A DNA stretch of 64,000 bases from Bombardia bombarda (taxonomy: Eukaryota; Ascomycota; Sordariomycetes; Sordariales; Lasiosphaeriaceae): contig JAULSR010000001.1 of NCBI GenBank assembly GCA_030512295.1, forward strand, positions 6,409,001-6,473,000, read 5' to 3'. Each line of letters starts with the position of its first letter. Position 1 is the stretch's first letter. This document shows positions 58,630 to 64,000 of the stretch, piece after piece. The notes under the pieces were generated by a model. The model had not been told where the DNA came from and did not search any database. It worked only from the letters and a program-made list of their open reading frames with translations. The position numbers were made by a program, and so were the translations under genes.

Positions 58630-60465
58630 ATGAGCGACCTTCCGCCAGACCCGTGGAAAACGCTGGGGGTAGATAGACATGCCGACAAGAGCGACATTCG
58701 CGCTTCATATAAGAAGCTAGTGCTCAAGTGCCATCCTGACAAGGTACAAGATCCCACTTTGAAGGCGCAGAAGCAAGAAGAGTTTCAAAAGGTCCAGCAG
58801 GCTTGGGAGCTGCTCAACGATGATGAAGAAAGGACCAAGTACGAGGAGAAGGTCAAGCTCATGGAGCTGCGAAAGCAGGCCGCCATGATGAGCAAGAACA
58901 TGCCCAACTCGTCGGCCGCCCGCTCGCCATCATCGAGGCATTTTGCCTACGAAATCCGAACTGCCGAGCCCAGACACAAGAGCTCGCCCTCGGGTGGCGA
59001 AAAGGTCTATGCCCACTACACCACATCGGCCACACGCTCACACGAGGAGATGTCTTCGCAGAGGATTCATCCCGTTTTCGAGGACGGTGAGAAACATGCC
59101 CGGCGAACAGCAAGTTATGAGAAGCCGTCCAGGCGCGATGAGGAGAGACGTGACAGGGAACGAGAAGAGCGAAGACGCAAAAAGGACGAAGACGAGCAGT
59201 ACAGGATACGAGAAAGGGAGAGGGAAAAGGAGAGAGAGAGAGAAAGGGAGCTTCGTGAACGCGAGCGTGAACAACGGGAGCGGGAGCGGGAGCTGCGTAG
59301 GGCCGAGAAGAAGAGGATCGACAAGGAGCGCGAAATATTGGAAAGGCAGCGCGACGAAAGGCTGCGCGACGAAAGGCTGCGCGACGAAAGGCTGCGCGAC
59401 GAAAGGCTGCGCGACGAAAGGCTGCGCGACAAAGATCGTCGGCGCGATGCTGAGGAGAAGTCTCGGCGACACAAATCCCCTTATATTGAGGATTACGAGA
59501 GAGCGGCCGAGCAGGATGATGCGTACATCTCATCCAAATCAGACAAGAAGAGGTCGACCAGCAAGAGACACACAGAGCCACGGGAGCGTGAGCGTGAGCG
59601 CGAAAAGTCTACTTCTCGTCGGGAGCTATCTCCACACATAAGGACGGTGACGCCGCCACCACCCGACCAGAAGCTTGACGACCATTATAGTTACGCTGCC
59701 AACTATATCTCGGCTTCAAGAAAGGCCCCAAAACTGTCGAGAGCGCAAACAACGCAGGACACAACAACCTTTTTCGCCCCACCTGTGGTACCAACTCCTC
59801 CACCTGCCGAGTTGTTTGACGACAGCATCATGCGCTCGGCTAACCGAGCAGCGGGACGACGCTTCTCGCACGATACCCCCAAGTCGAGAGATAAATCCTC
59901 TTCACACAAGCAGACACCGAGGGACTACGACGTGGTTGGCGTATCTCCTAGCAGCCGACAGGCGCCAATGCTCCACAAGTCTTACACTACTCCTCCAGTC
60001 ATCCCTGAACCGCACATCAGCCGATCAAACACCAATCCCCTGGATTTGATGTACGGTCGACAGCCGCCTACCCTCTCCCGGGGGCAAACATGGGCTCCTG
60101 GTGGTGACGACACAAGGCGCGCGACTATGCATACAGAATTTTACGACGAATCTGACGATGACCGAGAACGACGCCGTCGAAGTCGACGGACGCAGTCTCC
60201 TGAGCCGATTCCTGTGCGATATAAGGTCGATGGAAACATGAAGACTTCAAGACTGGACACCAATTCACACTATGGAATATCCCCACCTTCGAGGAGGTAC
60301 CCCCAGGCCGATACATTGGAAAGCCGCTCGCCATCGCACGCATATTCCGGATTTGTGAAAGTTAAGGAATCCAAGGCTATCAGCCCCGAAGATGTTGCCT
60401 ACACCCCGATGCAGTTTCCTTATAAGGTCGATGATCCGTATAGCATTCCAGTGGCCTATGCCTAG
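58630..60465 (+). CDS. J-domain (DnaJ-like) protein with a long charged region
   Basis: A single uninterrupted frame of 611 residues, no intron. Residues about 7-72 form a J domain with the HPD motif (His35-Pro36-Asp37 in LKCHPDKVQ), which stimulates Hsp70 ATPase activity. There is no Gly/Phe region and no zinc-finger domain, so it is a class C (type III) J protein. Residues about 150-340 are extremely rich in Arg, Glu, Asp and Lys (many RERERE and DERLR units) and probably form a long single helix or are disordered. The rest is Ser/Pro/Thr-rich, with a repeated KVDG/YKVDDP-type ending. No signal peptide, membrane segment or nuclear export signal is obvious, although basic clusters could be nuclear localisation signals. 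Specific clients are unknown; similar Arg/Glu-rich J proteins occur near the spliceosome, but that is only an analogy. Confidence 0.88.
   Translation: MSDLPPDPWKTLGVDRHADKSDIRASYKKLVLKCHPDKVQDPTLKAQKQEEFQKVQQAWELLNDDEERTKYEEKVKLMELRKQAAMMSKNMPNSSAARSPSSRHFAYEIRTAEPRHKSSPSGGEKVYAHYTTSATRSHEEMSSQRIHPVFEDGEKHARRTASYEKPSRRDEERRDREREERRRKKDEDEQYRIREREREKERERERELREREREQRERERELRRAEKKRIDKEREILERQRDERLRDERLRDERLRDERLRDERLRDKDRRRDAEEKSRRHKSPYIEDYERAAEQDDAYISSKSDKKRSTSKRHTEPREREREREKSTSRRELSPHIRTVTPPPPDQKLDDHYSYAANYISASRKAPKLSRAQTTQDTTTFFAPPVVPTPPPAELFDDSIMRSANRAAGRRFSHDTPKSRDKSSSHKQTPRDYDVVGVSPSSRQAPMLHKSYTTPPVIPEPHISRSNTNPLDLMYGRQPPTLSRGQTWAPGGDDTRRATMHTEFYDESDDDRERRRRSRRTQSPEPIPVRYKVDGNMKTSRLDTNSHYGISPPSRRYPQADTLESRSPSHAYSGFVKVKESKAISPEDVAYTPMQFPYKVDDPYSIPVAYA
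59353..59427 (+). repeat. 15-base in-frame repeat, five perfect copies (DERLR)
   Basis: GACGAAAGGCTGCGC is repeated five times with no change, coding DERLR each time, inside the charged region of the J-domain protein. The absence even of silent changes suggests a recent expansion. The reverse complement also lacks stops, so long antisense frames appear here, which I regard as shadows. Confidence 0.92.
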
Positions 60466-63400
60466 GGGTATTAGCCATGGACATGCCGTCAATTAGCCTT
60501 TCGACATGAACGGAATTTCTTTTGGGACAAGCATTTGGGACTAGATCCCCGAGTAGCGAGCCTCAGTTTTTTTCTCTCAACAAGCACCATCCAGGATTCC
60601 CCGCTGCGCGTGTCTTCGGCGGCCTCAATAATCTTTAATGGTGGATTCTCTTGTTCCGGTATTCCTTAACTGTCGGCATCATCTGCTATTGCAAGCTTTG
60701 CCGGTGATTCTCTCCATCTATGGCTTGGACCATGGCAATATCTCTTATCCTCTATTCATTTCGGGACTTCTTTACTCAACAGTATGTATGAACAAAAGAC
60801 TTCATGCGATACAACCAGGACAGTAACGAAGTCACCTTTGTGTTTATATACACCTCATACCTTTTTCTTTTGGCCTGGCGGCCTCAACTGGCCAGCCGAT
60901 AAACGGCAGGTAACCGACGAGGCTGGTCGATGGAGGGTGGACTTATGAGAGCTTCTTGGTGAATGATGTGGTGAAGGCAGCAGAAAGGCAGAGCTGGGCG
61001 GTATGGCGGGCGATGATGATTCGGCTGGAGTTGGGCCCAACGCGAGGGCGTACGGATCCGAATCGATCGAGTTACTCTCGCCAGTGTCGCCGGCCTATTA
61101 ATCTCACCATTTCCTCTTGGCGAGTATCAATTCCCCGAGAGGGCAATCGACTAGAAATGGACGATACCGACGATTGACCGACTGCCGACTAACTTGGCTG
61201 AGGATTTTCGAGGTGTGCCATGTCCTGCTCTGAGTACTTGGCTGCTTTCACTCATGCCATATCGCATGCTTCTTCGCAAAGATTAGCTCTCAGATCGCTC
61301 TACGATGGGATAGTCAGGGTCAGGCTTCTTTTTATTTATTGCTCTTTTTATTTTGTGGAGCTCTCGTTTCTTTCATTTTTACGATGTATTTATGACGTTG
61401 GACGGACGAACGGACGAACGGACGAACGGACGAACGAACCATGCATAGTACTTGGTTACTTGGGAAGGGGCAACGGCGGCAAGGCTATCAGTTGACTGGG
61501 GTCATTCATTTTTCGGCTTGGGTGGTGTCTCGGACGGCGCTTTCTCTCTTCATCTCAGTGTCATTATTTTATCTCTCTTTTTTATTTACGCCCATACTTT
61601 ACTCGCTTGTGAGGGGAAGATGGATCATAGCGCTACGGTGTCTGGACTTTTATATCTTACTTTTATGTTCGCTTGAGACATGATGACGGGAAGGAGAAGG
61701 GGGAGGGGATGAGCACTATGTGGTCACATGCATAATATCTCGTATATACGTATGTGTGCGTGGTTATGTGGCAGTTGTGAGGGAGATGTTTTGGCTGTTT
61801 AGCTCTCTAGGTAGGCTAAGCTGGTCGGTTGGTTCGGGTCTGGCCGGGTTTATGGAGTTTTCTGTTTCAGTTATTTCTTGGTTTTCTTTTTCGCTTAATT
61901 ATATTTGTTGTTCTTTCCGGAAGTAAAACAAACAACAACAGTACGCGCACATATCATAACCTGCTGCACATATTGGGACAAGGCTGGTTACGAGTCACGC
62001 TGGGAAACTAGCTTTGTTCTTTTCGGGTTTTCTTCTTATTTATCTATTTTGGTCTCTTGGTTCTTGGCCTTGTTTCCTTATTGCGAAATGATGTTTGTGT
62101 TTTTGTTATTATTTACGCGTTAGCTCATGACAGAAAGAACGACACGCGGAGAGACAGATGACAGGACCTCAAGGTGATGGTAGTGGTGGTCAAACATGTT
62201 ATAATGACAGAGTCACATCAATGGGTCATCATGGTGACGATTATGTTTTTCCTCATCATATGGTTTACTATTCAGTAGCAGCAGCTTAAATATCTCAGAT
62301 GCCGCGGCCAGGGCTCGTCTCACGGTCTGGTTATGATGGCTATTTCGTGAAAGAATTGCCAATGACGAATGAATAAATACATGAACAGATTCTTCTCTTT
62401 GTGCCCAGATGAACGAGGCTTAAAAACCGAGAAAAGTGCTTTGTTTTCATTTCTCTTTTCTATTCTTTCTGTGTGCTGATGTGAAGAGGGTGGCTCAACA
62501 GAACGTTTCAGCATCAAGCGGTTTTTCTGTCTATACCCCAACATAATTCAATGTACGCATCTAGCGTCCCATTTGACATGTCAAGTTGTACATGGCTCAT
62601 TCATCAGACGTGTCTCCTGAGTCCTATTGTATGTCTCTCTCTCCTTCCGTGTCGTATCTCTCGTTCGTTCCACGCTTCACAAACCAGAACCTATCTCCTG
62701 GTTCACGTTACCTGGGGATAGGGACAGACTTTGCCCTAACCGAGGTATCATATCTACCTGGCTGTTGCACCATTTAGCCCACGTTACGAGGAAGAAAGCT
62801 CATGTCACCAGGAACCTGTACCGAGGTTAAAATAGGTTGATAAAGCTGACATAGTAACAACGAATTGAGTAGATGAGCATGTAGCTTGTTTGTTAAACAA
62901 TGCAAGTAGACTGTTGAGATATCCATCGCCATCCTTCCCTGTCCGTCTCTATTCTAAATCTAAATACAACATATAATAGTTTCATACACATCTTCTGCCT
63001 ACAACTGAATGGTATCTCCTTTCAAACAGCGTCCCGATCGCCACTTTCAATCAACCAACCACCTGGTCTGAAAGGAGAGAGAGAGAGCAGATTTGATCCT
63101 CCATTGTGATCTATGTCGGGTTGTATTATCTGTCTATGTCCTATTCATGTCTTCGGGATGTCCATATTAGGAGACCCGGTGGGCGGTCGGACGGACGGCA
63201 GTGGGAGGACGGCAAGGTGGGGTTTGTGATCAAGAGGCTGAAGTCGGTTACGCGTTGCTATGGTCTGGTGCCACGGTGCCTTTCTTGGCCCGTACGTATG
63301 TAATAACAACACGTCTGATGACAAGTCTTACTTGGCCTTGTAGTGACAATGTATCACATAAGATCCAACTAGCATGCCAGCCAGCCTTGTTCCCTAGACC

Positions 63401-63543
63401 TGTCGTCGCTAGGCGAGGGCGAGGGCTATATCCTTCTGATCCCTCGCTCTCCTCATTCTTCCTCATCTTGTGAGCAAGCGAACAGTGATCGATCAGTACG
63501 TGAAAACTCTACGCTCCATGCTGTGTGTGGTTCGCGGTTCGCA
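60466..63543. other. Gene-poor region between the J-domain gene and the acyltransferase gene
   Basis: Both neighbouring genes end here, so this 3.1 kb is a convergent spacer. It contains an octamer repeat (listed separately) and T-rich patches at about 61330-61380 and 61520-61600, plus short frames without motif. It may include long 3' untranslated regions, and I see no RNA gene. Confidence 0.45.
61404..61435 (+). repeat. GGACGAAC octamer repeat, four copies
   Basis: The octamer GGACGAAC is repeated four times without change, flanked by partial units (GGAC before, GAAC after). It lies in the spacer between convergent genes. Confidence 0.85.
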
Positions 63544-64000
63544 TCATACAAGTACATATAGAGAGCAAATCTGCAAGCAGTCAGACAGTCAGTCGAGGGT
63601 GTTCTCCAAACAAAAAAGAATGAAACAAAACACAACTTACCACGCTAAGGCCCAAAATCATACTGCACCAAAAACACACGTTATTCAGCGTCTTCTTCCC
63701 CCTCACCCAGCGCGTCCGCTGCAGCATGACAATGGGCAGCTGCATCATCTGGCAGATGAAGCCGTAGCCCCTCAGCTTCTTGGTGATGCACGCCATGACA
63801 ATCTCATGCCCGACCGCGCTGATCAAAAACGTGATAACAGTGGCGTTTGCCTTGCCAATGTGCGGGCGGCTGGCGCTATAGACGTGGCGGCGCAGGAAGC
63901 TATAGACGGGCACGTTCCACTCGCGCGAGAACTCCATCCAGTCGGTGCTGTTCCACCAGTCGCTGTAGAAGTGGCGGTCGGCAAAGTGCGTCATCTCGGA
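63544..64000 (-). CDS. Sterol O-acyltransferase (MBOAT family), C-terminal part; 5' end outside window
   Basis: The frame enters from the right edge and runs 64000-63641. A 70 nt intron (GTAAGT..GCAG) then joins a last exon of only nine codons (63570-63544), ending VICSLYVLV. About 128 residues are visible. The segment FYSDWWNSTDWMEFSREWNV carries the FYxDWWN signature of ACAT/ARE enzymes, and ISAVGHEIVMA carries the active-site His. Hydrophobic stretches follow (membrane segments). The enzyme esterifies sterols, ergosterol in fungi, with fatty acyl-CoA in the endoplasmic reticulum for storage in lipid droplets. Without the final splice the frame would read through to an unlikely tail. Fungi have one or two such genes (ARE1/ARE2 in yeast); I cannot tell which this is. 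Confidence 0.87.

Noticed and set aside
58859..59581. 240-codon and other long - strand frames opposite the J-domain gene
   Set aside because: They are shadows of a strongly biased, repetitive coding strand (Arg/Glu repeats).

Overview
The window looks like nuclear DNA of a filamentous ascomycete, most likely a Sordariomycete. Genes have short GT..AG introns, proteins read as close relatives of mould orthologues (CSE1, TSC2, Mis6/CENP-I, TeaR, primase large subunit), intergenic spaces are long and rich in homopolymer and short tandem repeats, and the transposons carry C-to-T/G-to-A type stop codons like those left by repeat-induced point mutation (RIP). No bacterial, organellar or viral genome segment is visible. 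Gene models were assembled by hand from open frames plus splice signals; no alignment was run.

Layout. 1-554 (+): 3' end of an ABC ATPase of the CCR4-NOT associated Caf16 type. 882-3581 (-): an eight-exon Mis6/CENP-I inner kinetochore gene. 6641-8419 (+): an odd protein with a GH3 C-terminal-like region followed by two GNAT acetyltransferase domains. 12753-17703 (-): tuberin (TSC2), Rap/Rheb-GAP. 19247-22556 (+): CSE1/exportin-2, divergent from TSC2 across a 1.5 kb promoter region. 23274-29929: a transposon block made of a decayed Tc1/mariner element, an LTR-like piece and a 5'-truncated Ty3/gypsy chromovirus-type element ending in a 190 bp LTR. 30317-32256 (+): DNA primase large subunit with an apparent one-base frameshift. 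37929-38201 (-): a 90-residue protein with two CxxC pairs. 45227-47066 (-): TeaR-like prenylated cell-end receptor. 49032-50541 (+): calcineurin-type metallophosphoesterase. 58630-60465 (+): J-domain protein. 63544-64000 (-): 3' end of a sterol O-acyltransferase.

Most genes are unrelated housekeeping functions (mRNA turnover, kinetochore, TOR signalling, nuclear transport, replication, polarity, chaperone, sterol ester synthesis), not a cluster or pathway. Large gene-poor stretches lie at 3.6-6.2, 8.4-12.75, 32.3-37.9, 38.2-45.2, 50.5-58.6 and 60.5-63.5 kb; several short open frames there were judged unconvincing.

The least explained material is the roughly 700-codon reading frame that follows the gypsy chromodomain in the same frame (27238-29391), which I do not recognise, and the GH3-C/GNAT gene, which lacks the GH3 catalytic barrel. 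I found no clear evidence of a wholly new system.
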